A stretch of DNA of 37,792 nucleotides from Chitinophagaceae bacterium (GCA_014379345.1 JACMLY010000069.1:1-37792); one strand, 5' to 3'. Positions 25,559 through 35,109 are shown, counted from the first letter of the stretch. Notes: a model not told the origin generated them from the letters alone. A program made the numbers and translations.

Positions 25559-26388
25559 GCAAGATTGCATTAGTAGGTGCCGGAGGAAAAATGGGGTGCC
25601 GGTTAACGGATAACTTTCTGAAATGCCCACAGTATATTCTCGATTATATTGAATTGAGTGAGAAAGGTATTCAGAATTTAGAGGCAAGAAATGTGGTAGT
25701 GAGTACCGAAGAAGATGCTGTGCCGATTGCAGATGTGGTTATACTTGCTGTTCCTGATGTTAGCATCGGCAGCATATCAGATAACGTAATTCCAAAAATG
25801 AAATCCGGTGCTTTAGTCCTTACTCTGGATCCCGCTGCTCCGATAGGAGGAGTCATTCATCACCGACATGATCTGGGTTATGTTATTGCACATCCCTGTC
25901 ATCCTTCGGTATTCAATTGGGAGCCTACAGAAACGGCATTCCGGGATTTTTATGGTGGGATATCTGCCAAACAGTCAATTGTTGTTGCAATGATGCATGG
26001 CAATGAAGAACAATATCTGTTAGGGGAGAAAATAGCGCGGGACATGTATGCGCCTATCAAGGATGTCCATCGTATTAGCCTGGAACAAATGGCTATGCTG
26101 GAACCAGCAATGGTAGAAACTTTGGCACAAACCTGCATGGAGGTGGTGAAAGAAGGTTACGATCGTATTGTCGAAATGGGTGTTCCGGAAGCAGCTGCAC
26201 GGGATTTTGTACTAGGTCATCTTCGAATACAGATGGCGGTGCTTTTTAAAGAAATAACTGGGAGCTTCTCTGATGCCGCATATAAGATCAGCAAACGTGC
26301 AAAACCCATTCTATTTAAAGAGAACTGGAAAAAAATATTTGAAATGGATGATATCAAAGAACAAGTACGGGACATCATTCATAAGTAA
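25555..26388 (+). CDS. apnO: ApnO-like D-apionate oxidoisomerase
   Basis: This 277-residue protein has an N-terminal Rossmann fold (LVGAGGKMG, Gly8-Gly14; VVILAVPDV; MKSGALVLTLDPA) and a helical phosphogluconate-dehydrogenase-like C-terminal domain (HPCHPSVFNWEPTE; LEQMAMLEPAMVE; GHLRIQMAVLF). That combination is characteristic of the D-apionate oxidoisomerases, which turn D-apionate into 3-oxo-isoapionate using NAD. The start overlaps oiaC by 4 bp, so both steps are co-translated. A 118-bp gap then leads to GH140. The fold assignment is firm; the substrate is inferred from context. Confidence 0.74.
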   Translation: MSKIALVGAGGKMGCRLTDNFLKCPQYILDYIELSEKGIQNLEARNVVVSTEEDAVPIADVVILAVPDVSIGSISDNVIPKMKSGALVLTLDPAAPIGGVIHHRHDLGYVIAHPCHPSVFNWEPTETAFRDFYGGISAKQSIVVAMMHGNEEQYLLGEKIARDMYAPIKDVHRISLEQMAMLEPAMVETLAQTCMEVVKEGYDRIVEMGVPEAAARDFVLGHLRIQMAVLFKEITGSFSDAAYKISKRAKPILFKENWKKIFEMDDIKEQVRDIIHK

Positions 26389-26506
26389 ATGGTATTGGCA
26401 AACTACTCGGCTCGAGTTATAAAATTATCAGTCACAACTATTACGAATTGAATTGGTGAAATTCGGAATTGATGGCAAACAATTATTACGCTTTCAATCT
26501 TTAATT

Positions 26507-27877
26507 ATGATAAAACTATTATCAACGATTTTCTTTTCCCTATTCATTGCTGCAACTTCCCTGGGCCAACTAAAAGTGAGTGGCAATAAAAGATTTCTGG
26601 TAACTTCTGAAGGAAAACCTTTCTTCTGGCTGGGTGATACTGCATGGGAACTATTTCACCGCTTAAGCAGGGAAGAAGCTGAAAAATATTTGAAAAACCG
26701 CGCCGATAAGGGCTTCACGGTGATTCAGGCCGTGGCCCTTGCTGAACTGGAAGGCCTGCACGATCCAAATCCATATGGTGAATTACCGCTGGAAAATGAT
26801 GATCCTACAAAACCCAGGGAGGCCTATTTCCAACACGTGGATTTTATTATTAACAAAGCCGCAGAACTAGGTTTGTATATTGGCTTGTTGCCGACCTGGG
26901 GCGATAAAGTTTTTAAAGACCGATGGGGAGCAGGTCCCGAAATTTTTAATACCGATAACGCAAAAATATATGGACGGTGGATTGGCAATCGATATAAGGG
27001 CAAAAAGAACATCATTTGGATCATTGGAGGAGACCGTAATCCGGATGAAAAGGGTGTTGGTATCTGGAGAGCCATGGCATCGGGGATTGTTGAAGGTGTA
27101 GGAGGGCAGGAAAAAGCTCTAATGACATTTCATCCTCAGCCTAATAGCCTTGAAGACGGTGGTTCTTCTAAATACTTTCACAAGGACGAATGGCTCGATT
27201 TTAATATGTTCCAGACGGGACATTGCAGAGAGAATAACGTTTGGGACCGTGTACAGGTTGTATACAATCGTACTCCTGTTAAGCCAGTTCTGGATGGAGA
27301 AACTTTATATGAGGATCATCCGGTTTGTTTCAACGCCAAAGACCTGGGTACATCCAGCGCATATGATATACGTAAACACGCATACCTCGATGTTTTTGCA
27401 GGAGCATTCGGGCATACTTATGGCTGCCACGACATCTGGCAGATGTATGCTCCGAATCGTACGCCGGTCAACGGACCTCATTTTCCGTGGTATGTTGCAC
27501 TGGACCTTCCAGGTGCAGGTCAGATGAAATTTTTAAGATCACTGATAGAGTCGAGACCAATGCTGGACCGGGTGCCAGACCAAACAATCATCAAAGATGG
27601 AATGGGAGCCAGTGACCGAATACAGGCAACACGTGGTAAAGACTATATTTTTGTTTATAGCACACAAGGAAAACCTGTAACGGTTAACCTCGGGACCATA
27701 TCAGGTACCGAAGCAACAGCATTCTGGTACAATCCAAAGAATGGAGAAATTAAAGAGGATGGTCGATTCCAGAATTCAGGACAGAAAATATTTACACCGC
27801 CAAGCTCTGGATACGGACACGATTGGGTGCTGGTTATAGATGATGCTTCAAAAAATTATAACAGACCAAAAAGCTAA
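26507..27877 (+). CDS. GH140-type apiosidase, secreted
   Basis: The ATG at 26507 begins a signal peptide (MIKLLSTIFFSLFIAATSLG), giving 456 residues; an in-frame ATG 18 codons upstream would hide it. The TIM-barrel (DUF4038, ~25-360) shows FFWLGDTAWELFHRLSREEA, then IIWIIGGD (Asp176) and PVLDGETLYEDHP (Glu265). These fit the acid/base and nucleophile of the family. A beta-sandwich (the collagen-binding-like PF12904 domain, ~365-450) ends the protein. GH140 was founded on a Bacteroides enzyme that removes D-apiose from rhamnogalacturonan II. Its place between apiose enzymes supports this. The stop overlaps the next start by 1 bp. Confidence 0.82.
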   Translation: MIKLLSTIFFSLFIAATSLGQLKVSGNKRFLVTSEGKPFFWLGDTAWELFHRLSREEAEKYLKNRADKGFTVIQAVALAELEGLHDPNPYGELPLENDDPTKPREAYFQHVDFIINKAAELGLYIGLLPTWGDKVFKDRWGAGPEIFNTDNAKIYGRWIGNRYKGKKNIIWIIGGDRNPDEKGVGIWRAMASGIVEGVGGQEKALMTFHPQPNSLEDGGSSKYFHKDEWLDFNMFQTGHCRENNVWDRVQVVYNRTPVKPVLDGETLYEDHPVCFNAKDLGTSSAYDIRKHAYLDVFAGAFGHTYGCHDIWQMYAPNRTPVNGPHFPWYVALDLPGAGQMKFLRSLIESRPMLDRVPDQTIIKDGMGASDRIQATRGKDYIFVYSTQGKPVTVNLGTISGTEATAFWYNPKNGEIKEDGRFQNSGQKIFTPPSSGYGHDWVLVIDDASKNYNRPKS

Positions 27878-28893
27878 TGAAACCCCTCAGATTTGCTGTA
27901 ATCGGTACAGGATTCTGGTCAAACTACCAGATAGCTGCATGGAAGGAACTGCAGGGGGTTGATTTAGTTGCTGTATATAATCGTACGCCAGAGAAGGCTA
28001 AGGCTGTAGCTATGAAATATAATGTGCCACGGATATACACCTCAGTCGATGAATTATTAAACAATGAATCGCTTGATTTTGTAGACATCATTAGTAACGT
28101 GGATACACACCTTCCATTTACCCTGAGCGCAGCGAAAAAGGGAGTTGATGTTATTTGTCAGAAACCAATGGCCCCCTCACTTGCGGATGCTGAACAAATG
28201 CTGATTAGCTGCAAGAATAATAATAAAAGCCTATTCATTCATGAAAATTTCAGGTGGCAGGCTCCGATCCGGGCTTTAAAAGAAGTTATCACCTCCGGTG
28301 TGATCGGCAAACCGTTTAAATCAAGGGTTTCATTCTGTTCTGCTTTTCCTGTTTTTGATAACCAGCCGTTTCTAGCCAAGCTGGAAAATTTCATCCTGAC
28401 CGATATTGGATCGCATGTACTCGATATTTGCAGGTTTCTTTTTGGTGAAGCAAAAACTTTACACTGCCTGACACAAAGAGTAAATAAGAATATAGTAGGA
28501 GAAGACGTTGCCAATGTTTTGATGGAGATGGAAAACGGTTTGCATTGTATTGCCGAAATGTCGTATGCCTCGGTTCTGGAAAAAGAGACTTTTCCTCAGA
28601 CTTTGATATTAGTAGAAGGAGAATTTGGTTCAGTTAACCTGACAAATGATTTTGAATTAAGAATTACAACGAGAAAAAGAACTACTTCTTCGTTTATCCA
28701 ACCCAGCAAGTTCAGTTGGGTAGACCCTGATTATGCGGTTGTGCATGCCAGCATTGTAGATTGTAACAGAAATATTTTAAAAGGCTTGCAGGGCGGAAAA
28801 TCAGAGACTACAGGAGAAGATAATTTTAAAACCGTTCAACTGGTCTGGGCTTGTTATGAATCAGCTGCAACCAGACAAACTGTTTTCATATAA
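27877..28893 (+). CDS. apsD: ApsD-like D-apiose dehydrogenase (Gfo/Idh/MocA family)
   Basis: This 338-residue NAD(P)-dependent oxidoreductase has the N-terminal nucleotide site GTGFWSNYQ, Lys96-Pro97 in CQKPMAPS (the catalytic Lys of the family), and TDIGSHVLD (Asp176, His180) in the substrate domain. The HENFRWQAPIRAL and PETTGEDN-like SETTGEDNFKT segments match my recollection of ApsD proteins, which oxidise D-apiose to D-apionolactone. It overlaps GH140 and the transporter gene by 1 bp each, which argues for one transcript. Substrate is inferred from family and context. Confidence 0.75.
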   Translation: MKPLRFAVIGTGFWSNYQIAAWKELQGVDLVAVYNRTPEKAKAVAMKYNVPRIYTSVDELLNNESLDFVDIISNVDTHLPFTLSAAKKGVDVICQKPMAPSLADAEQMLISCKNNNKSLFIHENFRWQAPIRALKEVITSGVIGKPFKSRVSFCSAFPVFDNQPFLAKLENFILTDIGSHVLDICRFLFGEAKTLHCLTQRVNKNIVGEDVANVLMEMENGLHCIAEMSYASVLEKETFPQTLILVEGEFGSVNLTNDFELRITTRKRTTSSFIQPSKFSWVDPDYAVVHASIVDCNRNILKGLQGGKSETTGEDNFKTVQLVWACYESAATRQTVFI

Positions 28894-30359
28894 TGTTGCG
28901 CTTGAATAATATATCGAAATATTTTACCGGGGTAAAAGCCCTGCAAAATGTTACGCTTCATTTTGAAAAAGGAATAATCCATGCTCTTTGCGGGGAAAAC
29001 GGCGCAGGCAAAAGTACGTTGATGAATATTATAATGGGTATCCACCAACCCGATGAAGGCATCATATTATGGAACGAACAACCTGTTGAAATCAGGAACG
29101 TTCAAACGGCTCATCAGATGGGGATTTCGATTGTATATCAGGAACGGAGTCTCGTTGATTCATTAAGCATTGCAGAAAATATCTATCCTGTACAAACCCC
29201 TGTTGTTAAAGTAGGTCTTATCGACTTCCAACTCCTATTTAGACAGGCTCAGCAGCTATTAAACGAGCTTGGATTGACCAATCTTTCGCCGATGACACTC
29301 GTAAAGAAATTGTCTACTGCACAAAAACAAATGATTGAAATCGCAAAGGCAATTGCTAAGACGCCATCTTTATTAATTCTGGACGAACCAACGGCATCAC
29401 TCACGCATAGTGAAACAGAGATACTGTTCCGTATTCTAAAAAACCTCAAAGAAAAGGGTGTGGGTATAATTTATATCTCACATCGCATGTCTGAGCTACA
29501 AAAAATATCAGATATTATTTCAGTATTAAAGGATGGAAAATTTGTAGCCACCATTGATAGCAAGACACCTGCACAGGAAATTGTTCGTTTAATGGTTGGA
29601 AGAGATCTGGAATCCGTGAAGAAGTCAACAAATGTGCAAATGGAAATCAAACTTGAAGTAGAAAATATACAAGGCAAAGGTTTCCGCAATATCAGCTTCA
29701 AACTTCTTAAAGGCGAAATTCTGGGATTTGCAGGTTTGCAGGGTTCAGGAAGATCAGCAATGGCAAGATCATTATTTGGTGATGAGAAAATTACGGGTGG
29801 AAAAATTCTAAAGGATGGAAAGGTCCTTCATTTAAATCATCCTTCGGAGGCAATTGACCATGGAATTGTTTATCTGCCCGAAGATAGAAAAGCGGAGGGC
29901 TTGTTCCTACATTTATCAATTTCCGAAAACATTTTTTCTGCACAATTAAAAAAAGGCTTTTACAACGCAGCAATTGCAGACGATGTAACCCTCAAATTAT
30001 GTAAGCTTTTTTCAATCCGTACAACTACAGTTAGACAACATCTGCGCAAACTAAGTGGGGGCAACCAGCAGAAAGTGATGTTGGCGAAGTGGCTTGCACA
30101 AGAACCTGAAATCATAATTGTGAATGAACCAACCCATGGGATTGATATTAGCTCTAAGGAAGAAATTTATCAGTTACTAAAATATATGACGGCAGAGGGA
30201 AAAAGCATTCTACTTATATCCAGTGAATTACCTGAACTGTTGTTCCTTTCCGATCGCATTGCTGTGATGCATGAAAAAGAAATCATTGGAATTCTAAGCC
30301 GTGAAGAAGCAACCGAGGAAAGAATAGCTGCTCTTGCTTCAGGTATCAACGCCCACTAA
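28893..30359 (+). CDS. Sugar ABC transporter ATPase, RbsA/MglA type
   Basis: This 488-residue protein has two fused ATPase halves. The first has Walker A GENGAGKST (34-42), signature LSTAQKQMIEIAKA and Walker B LLILDEPTASLT. The second has the degenerate Walker A GLQGSGRS near 281, signature LSGGNQQK near 387 and Walker B EIIIVNEPTHGID. One weakened site is normal for this family, which energises uptake of pentoses and hexoses. Start overlaps the dehydrogenase stop by 1 bp; the permease follows after 9 bp. It probably powers apiose import. Confidence 0.92.
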   Translation: MLRLNNISKYFTGVKALQNVTLHFEKGIIHALCGENGAGKSTLMNIIMGIHQPDEGIILWNEQPVEIRNVQTAHQMGISIVYQERSLVDSLSIAENIYPVQTPVVKVGLIDFQLLFRQAQQLLNELGLTNLSPMTLVKKLSTAQKQMIEIAKAIAKTPSLLILDEPTASLTHSETEILFRILKNLKEKGVGIIYISHRMSELQKISDIISVLKDGKFVATIDSKTPAQEIVRLMVGRDLESVKKSTNVQMEIKLEVENIQGKGFRNISFKLLKGEILGFAGLQGSGRSAMARSLFGDEKITGGKILKDGKVLHLNHPSEAIDHGIVYLPEDRKAEGLFLHLSISENIFSAQLKKGFYNAAIADDVTLKLCKLFSIRTTTVRQHLRKLSGGNQQKVMLAKWLAQEPEIIIVNEPTHGIDISSKEEIYQLLKYMTAEGKSILLISSELPELLFLSDRIAVMHEKEIIGILSREEATEERIAALASGINAH

Positions 30360-30368
30360 AATGACCAT

Positions 30369-31316
30369 ATGCAACTTAAAGAACGATTGCAGGACCGGGT
30401 TTTTTCTTTAGCCGCAAGCATCCTTATATTATGCATTATCATGACTTTCATTTTTCCCACTCAATTCCCTACTGTTGAAAATTTCTCACAACTGCTATTA
30501 AACTTGTCAATTGATACCATTGTAGCCGTTGGAATGATGATCCTTTTAATCTCAGGCATGTTTGATCTATCGGTTGGTTCTATTGTTGCATTCTCAGGTG
30601 GCCTAGCAGGCTATTTGATGTACTACCATGATGTAAATTTTATCATCGCTATTTTAGCCGGACTTTCCGGATCTCTGCTGATAGGCTTTGTCAATGGCTG
30701 GCTGATCGCGATCGCAGGCATCAATCCGATGATACAAACCCTTGCAATGATGGGTATCGTAAGAGGGCTTGCTTTGATGTTGAGCGGCGCAGGAATTCAA
30801 AATTTTCCTTATAATTTTATTTATATTGGTCAATCGAAACTGTTTGGACTCCAAGCGCCGGTGTGGTACATGATCTTTATTGTTTTGTTGTTTAGCTTCC
30901 TCGTAAACCGGACTGTTTTTTTTCGGCGGTATTATTTTATCGGTGGTAATGAGCGCGCTGCAAAGCTTTCCGGGATACAGGTAGAGAAAATGAAAATCGC
31001 GGCCTTCGTGCTTTCAGCTTCATTGGCGGGCATTGCCGGTATTCTTCTTTCTTCACGGTTGGGTGCGGCCCTCGCTACCTCTGGTCGTGGATTAGAGCTT
31101 CGGGTGATTACCGCTGTTATACTTGGAGGAGCTAGTTTGTCAGGTGGTTTTGGAAAAATTTTTGGAGCTTTACTCGGCGCACTTTTTATGGCACTTATCA
31201 ATAACCTGTTAATTATTGGACGTGTATCCGGCTATTGGCAGGAAATTATTTTAGGTTTAGTGTTAATTGTAGCAGTAGGCCTTGATCAATGGCTGATTCG
31301 TAAAATGGAAAAATAA
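30369..31316 (+). CDS. Sugar ABC transporter permease, RbsC type
   Basis: This 315-residue inner-membrane protein has roughly eight to ten hydrophobic segments. The family's conserved stretches are present: GMMILLISGMFDLSVGSIVA, then INPMIQTLAMMGIVRGLALM, then GRGLELRVITAVILGGASLSGGFG near the C-terminus. It would form the homodimeric channel for the sugar delivered by the binding protein encoded next. It sits in the middle of the ABC genes, 9 bp behind the ATPase and 6 bp before the binding protein. Confidence 0.92.
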   Translation: MQLKERLQDRVFSLAASILILCIIMTFIFPTQFPTVENFSQLLLNLSIDTIVAVGMMILLISGMFDLSVGSIVAFSGGLAGYLMYYHDVNFIIAILAGLSGSLLIGFVNGWLIAIAGINPMIQTLAMMGIVRGLALMLSGAGIQNFPYNFIYIGQSKLFGLQAPVWYMIFIVLLFSFLVNRTVFFRRYYFIGGNERAAKLSGIQVEKMKIAAFVLSASLAGIAGILLSSRLGAALATSGRGLELRVITAVILGGASLSGGFGKIFGALLGALFMALINNLLIIGRVSGYWQEIILGLVLIVAVGLDQWLIRKMEK

Positions 31317-31322
31317 TCGCGC

Positions 31323-32351
31323 ATGCATAAATATATTCTGTTTGTACTATCTCTCTTTGTTCTTTGTTGCGAACCCCCACCACGATATGAAAGCAGTGAT
31401 TATACAACCAGTTTGACGAAAGACAAATTCGTTACCTCAAATGAGGTTTCGCCCACCGAAGAATATGTAATGATTACAACAGCCGTTAACCTGCCCCTTT
31501 ATGTGAGCCACGACCAAAAAGCTTTCTTGCAGTGGGGGAAAAAAATGGGAGTGCGTACTTCTATTTTAGGACCCTCGGAATGGGATGTACCAGGACAGAT
31601 TGCAACCATTGAACAGGTGATACCCGGTAAACCTGCAGGACTACTGATCAATGGCACTGACCCGGGTATTGCATCCGCTATTAAAAAAGCGGTTGCAGCC
31701 GGTATACCGACCGTTGTCTATGACTCTGAAATACCGAATTCAGATCGACATTCCTTTATAGGTAGCGATTGGTATGAGATGGGAAGATTGCAGGGTGAGA
31801 GAATGGCCTCTTTGATTGGCGGTAAAGGAAAAGTAGCATGCATGGGTATTTTAGGAATGGAAAACATGGAAGCGGGATTCAAAGGTTTACAGGAGGCCCT
31901 GAAAAAATTTCCCTCCATTGAGTTTATCGGAAAGTATGATGATAAAGCAAATGTAGAAACCGCAGCCAGGCTTACCGCTGATCTGTTAGCTGCACATCCG
32001 GATCTGGCAGGTATTGCGGGTTTTGATTCCAACTCCGGCCCTGGAATGGCCTTGGCTGTAAAGGAAGCAAATAAAAAAGGAAAAGTAAAGCTTACTACCG
32101 TTGATGCAGAACCGGAACATTTACAACTTGTTAAGGAGGGGGTTATCAGTTATCTTGTTGGCCAAAAACGCGAACTTTTTACCTGGCTGGGCGCGCAATT
32201 CCTGTTTGATATGCGTCATAATACCCTGCCACTTTCTGCTAATGATGCCCGTGCAGGAATTGTTCCAATTCCTAGAACCGTTATTACAGGTTCCATTGAA
32301 ATTGACTTATCCAATGTTGATATCTTCCTGCAAAATGCTGGCAAGAAATGA
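31323..32351 (+). CDS. Sugar-binding lipoprotein of the ABC transporter, RbsB type
   Basis: This 342-residue protein has a lipoprotein signal (MHKYILFVLSLFVLCC; the second Cys pairs with a lipobox VLCC), so it is anchored to a membrane and not free in the periplasm. The two-lobed periplasmic-binding domain (~45-335) shows the type pattern: INGTDPGIASAIKKAVAAGI, then PTVVYDSEIP, FIGSDWYEMGRLQGE, and GIAGFDSNSGPGMALAVKEA. It is last in the operon and converges on the rhamnosidase with 7 bp between stops. The ligand is inferred to be D-apiose. Confidence 0.9.
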   Translation: MHKYILFVLSLFVLCCEPPPRYESSDYTTSLTKDKFVTSNEVSPTEEYVMITTAVNLPLYVSHDQKAFLQWGKKMGVRTSILGPSEWDVPGQIATIEQVIPGKPAGLLINGTDPGIASAIKKAVAAGIPTVVYDSEIPNSDRHSFIGSDWYEMGRLQGERMASLIGGKGKVACMGILGMENMEAGFKGLQEALKKFPSIEFIGKYDDKANVETAARLTADLLAAHPDLAGIAGFDSNSGPGMALAVKEANKKGKVKLTTVDAEPEHLQLVKEGVISYLVGQKRELFTWLGAQFLFDMRHNTLPLSANDARAGIVPIPRTVITGSIEIDLSNVDIFLQNAGKK

Positions 32352-32358
32352 ATACGGC

Positions 32359-35109
32359 TTACAATTCTGAAATAAAGTGATAATTCCCGGAACCTATATT
32401 TACAACAACATATCCATCGATGTATCTCAGTGGCAGCGCTGCATCGAAAATTTTCCCGCCCTCTGTTAGCTTACCATTTTCCTTACTCTTTATCCAAACT
32501 TCAGCGGTTGTATTGGCCGGAATGAAGACTTTCAGATCAAATTGGTTGTTCTTTTTTTCCCAATCGCTCACTATCATTCCCTTCACCGATTGGTAAGTTC
32601 CTTTTGCCCAGGTCAGATCTCCTGCTGGTTGTGGTTTGATGAGGATTTTTCCAAATCCAGGAGAAGCAGGGTTGATGCCAAGCACTGAGCGATAAAACCA
32701 TTCGCTAATGGAACCAAACATGGGATGATTTTGGGAAGGAGCATTATCGGGATATTTCCACGTCTCCCATAGTGTTGTTGCTCCGCGGGACAGCATGTAT
32801 CCCCAACCGGGATAATCACGCTGGTTTGCGATTATATGTGCCAACTCAGCTTGATCTTTTAAACGAAGCACATCAAATAACATCTGCGTTGAGAATATGC
32901 CAGTTGACAAATGATTTTTATGCCGTGCAAATTCATCAAGCAATACCTGAAAAGTTTTTTCTTTTTCTGGTGACAGATCATGCCATAAGGCAAAGAGCTG
33001 TGCCGATTGTGTTGCATTATCGAATCGACCGGTTCCGGGTACCAGGTATTTACGGATAATATCATTTTTTATTTTGAGAGACAACCTCTCATATTTTATA
33101 GAATCCTCTTTGATCTCCAAAATAGACGCAAATTGTTTCGCTAATACAGCGTGGTGAAAATAAAACACCGAAGCGGTAAATGCTTCAGGTCTCGGATCCA
33201 ATGCTTCGTGATCACTAATATCCCAATGAAATAATCCATTTATGGCTTTCGTTTGAAGGAAGTCCATCTGCTTTTTGAACGCCTTATAATTCTGTTCAAT
33301 GATTCTTTTGTCGCCATAAAAATCATAAAGCTGTTTTTGTAAAAATGGAAAAGCCAATTGCCAACCCAATGGACCCGAGGCACCACCATAGCCGCGATCG
33401 GCAATGCCGGTATGAGGAGCAATTTCCGTAATTCCTCCGTCAGGTTGTTGGTCGTTTGCAAAGTCGTAAATTGTTTTCCGGTAGAAATTAGCCATATCGT
33501 AATTGTAGATATATGCTGGAGCCGTTGCTACCATATCACCACCGTACCCCATCTTCTCACGTCCGGGGCAATCCGATTGAACACTGAAAACATTGCTTAA
33601 AAAAGTCCATTGAATTACCTTATTCAATTCATTGAACATTTCATTTGAGCAGGCAAATGCTCCGTTTAATTGTACGTCTGAGTTCATGCGAAGTCCTTCT
33701 ATATCATTTGTCGTTGGTTTACCAGGCCATCCTGTAATCTCTACGTACCTGAATGCATGGAAAGTAAATCGGGGTGACCAGATTTCAGTTCCTGTTCCCT
33801 TTGTAATATACCTGTCCTCCTGCCATGCGGTTTTCGGAGAACCGGGTCCTCCTTTTAAATTAAAAATTTCTTTTATCTGTCCGGCTACAGTAGTGTAAAA
33901 ATTCAATCGTCCATGTGCCAGGGTATCTTCCCCATACCGAAGGTTTATCCTTGTCCCCGCAGGTGCTTTAATTTTTATTCTTGCCACTCCTGCGAAGTTT
34001 TGACCCATGTCTACAATAAAAGTATCCTTTCCTGCCTCATAAATACGACGGGGCTTTACAATTGTTGTGATTCGAATGGGAGGCTGTAACTGGGAGATCA
34101 ATTCACCGGAAGGCCCTTCAATGATTGTGGCTTTTTTCCATCCTTCTACCGTATTGGTAAACCATGATGGATTTTCAAGTCTTGCATCGTATTGCTCACC
34201 TAGATAAACATTATTACGTACCACAGGTCCGGGAGCTGTCAACCAGGATTCATCGGAAATAATAGTTTGTTGAGATCCATCTATGTAGCGGATAAGAATT
34301 TTCGACTGTACGCAAGGCCTTCCCGTTTGTTGCACATCGCGCAAATTGAAACGCCCAAACAGGCGGATCGGAAGTGGATTGTACCAGCCATTACCCAACA
34401 TCAATCCAATTATATTATTGCCTTTTTTTAAGTCATTTGTAATGTCATATGTGCTATACAAAACCTGCTTTCTATAACTGGTAAATCCTGGTTCCAGCAT
34501 GCGATCACCGATCTTTTTTCCATTCAGGTATGCTTCATAATAACCAAGGCCACTGATATACAAGCGGGCGGAACTGATTTTCTTGTCAGTGACAAACGAT
34601 CTTTTGAATAGTGGCATCGGATCGTCTTTGTAGAAGTCTTCATCTCTTTCAAACTGCTTGCTGCCATCATTAATCCATTTTGCCTGCCAATCTGCGGAAG
34701 TTAACATAGCAGTTTCAAAACTGTTTATAGTGCTCCAATCTGAACTTTGATTATTGGAATCATATACTTTGACCCGCCAGTAATATTTTGAAAATGGCTG
34801 CAGGCGGTTGCCAGCGTAAATTATGTGACTGCTTTGGTTTGAGTTTACTTTTCCTGTTGACCAAATTTTACCTTTGCCTGACAGAACGTCTTTACGGTTA
34901 TCGCTTACAATAATTTCATAGGCAATTTGTATTTGATTTCTATCATCAGAGAATAAAATCCAACTTAACCGTGGACTGGAAATATCGATCCCTAACGGAT
35001 TTTGGATGTATTCAGTTGTTAGTTTATCTGGCTTTAATGAGGAAGCTGCAAAACCCAACATTGAATAAACCCAGCATGCAAAAAGAAAAACCATTTTAGT
35101 TAAACTCAT
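32359..35109 (-). CDS. Alpha-L-rhamnosidase, GH78
   Basis: This 916-residue secreted protein has a signal peptide (MSLTKMVFLFACWVYSMLGF) followed by a fibronectin-like module (~35-155), the beta-sandwich Bac_rhamnosid_N region (~165-330), a further sandwich, then the (alpha/alpha)6 barrel. The acid motif SDCPGREKMGYGGD lies near residue 510 and GATTLWETWKYP near 776; these are the signature segments of GH78. It releases alpha-L-rhamnose. It converges on the ABC operon and is divergent from the GntR regulator. With GH140 it fits a pectin (RG-II or RG-I) or rhamnosyl-apiosyl glycoside substrate. Confidence 0.9.
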   Translation of the reverse strand: MSLTKMVFLFACWVYSMLGFAASSLKPDKLTTEYIQNPLGIDISSPRLSWILFSDDRNQIQIAYEIIVSDNRKDVLSGKGKIWSTGKVNSNQSSHIIYAGNRLQPFSKYYWRVKVYDSNNQSSDWSTINSFETAMLTSADWQAKWINDGSKQFERDEDFYKDDPMPLFKRSFVTDKKISSARLYISGLGYYEAYLNGKKIGDRMLEPGFTSYRKQVLYSTYDITNDLKKGNNIIGLMLGNGWYNPLPIRLFGRFNLRDVQQTGRPCVQSKILIRYIDGSQQTIISDESWLTAPGPVVRNNVYLGEQYDARLENPSWFTNTVEGWKKATIIEGPSGELISQLQPPIRITTIVKPRRIYEAGKDTFIVDMGQNFAGVARIKIKAPAGTRINLRYGEDTLAHGRLNFYTTVAGQIKEIFNLKGGPGSPKTAWQEDRYITKGTGTEIWSPRFTFHAFRYVEITGWPGKPTTNDIEGLRMNSDVQLNGAFACSNEMFNELNKVIQWTFLSNVFSVQSDCPGREKMGYGGDMVATAPAYIYNYDMANFYRKTIYDFANDQQPDGGITEIAPHTGIADRGYGGASGPLGWQLAFPFLQKQLYDFYGDKRIIEQNYKAFKKQMDFLQTKAINGLFHWDISDHEALDPRPEAFTASVFYFHHAVLAKQFASILEIKEDSIKYERLSLKIKNDIIRKYLVPGTGRFDNATQSAQLFALWHDLSPEKEKTFQVLLDEFARHKNHLSTGIFSTQMLFDVLRLKDQAELAHIIANQRDYPGWGYMLSRGATTLWETWKYPDNAPSQNHPMFGSISEWFYRSVLGINPASPGFGKILIKPQPAGDLTWAKGTYQSVKGMIVSDWEKKNNQFDLKVFIPANTTAEVWIKSKENGKLTEGGKIFDAALPLRYIDGYVVVNIGSGNYHFISEL

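Noticed and set aside
28893..32351. Calling the ABC system a ribose transporter
   Set aside because: The similarity is to the RbsABC family in general; neighbouring enzymes point to apiose and there is no ribokinase gene.
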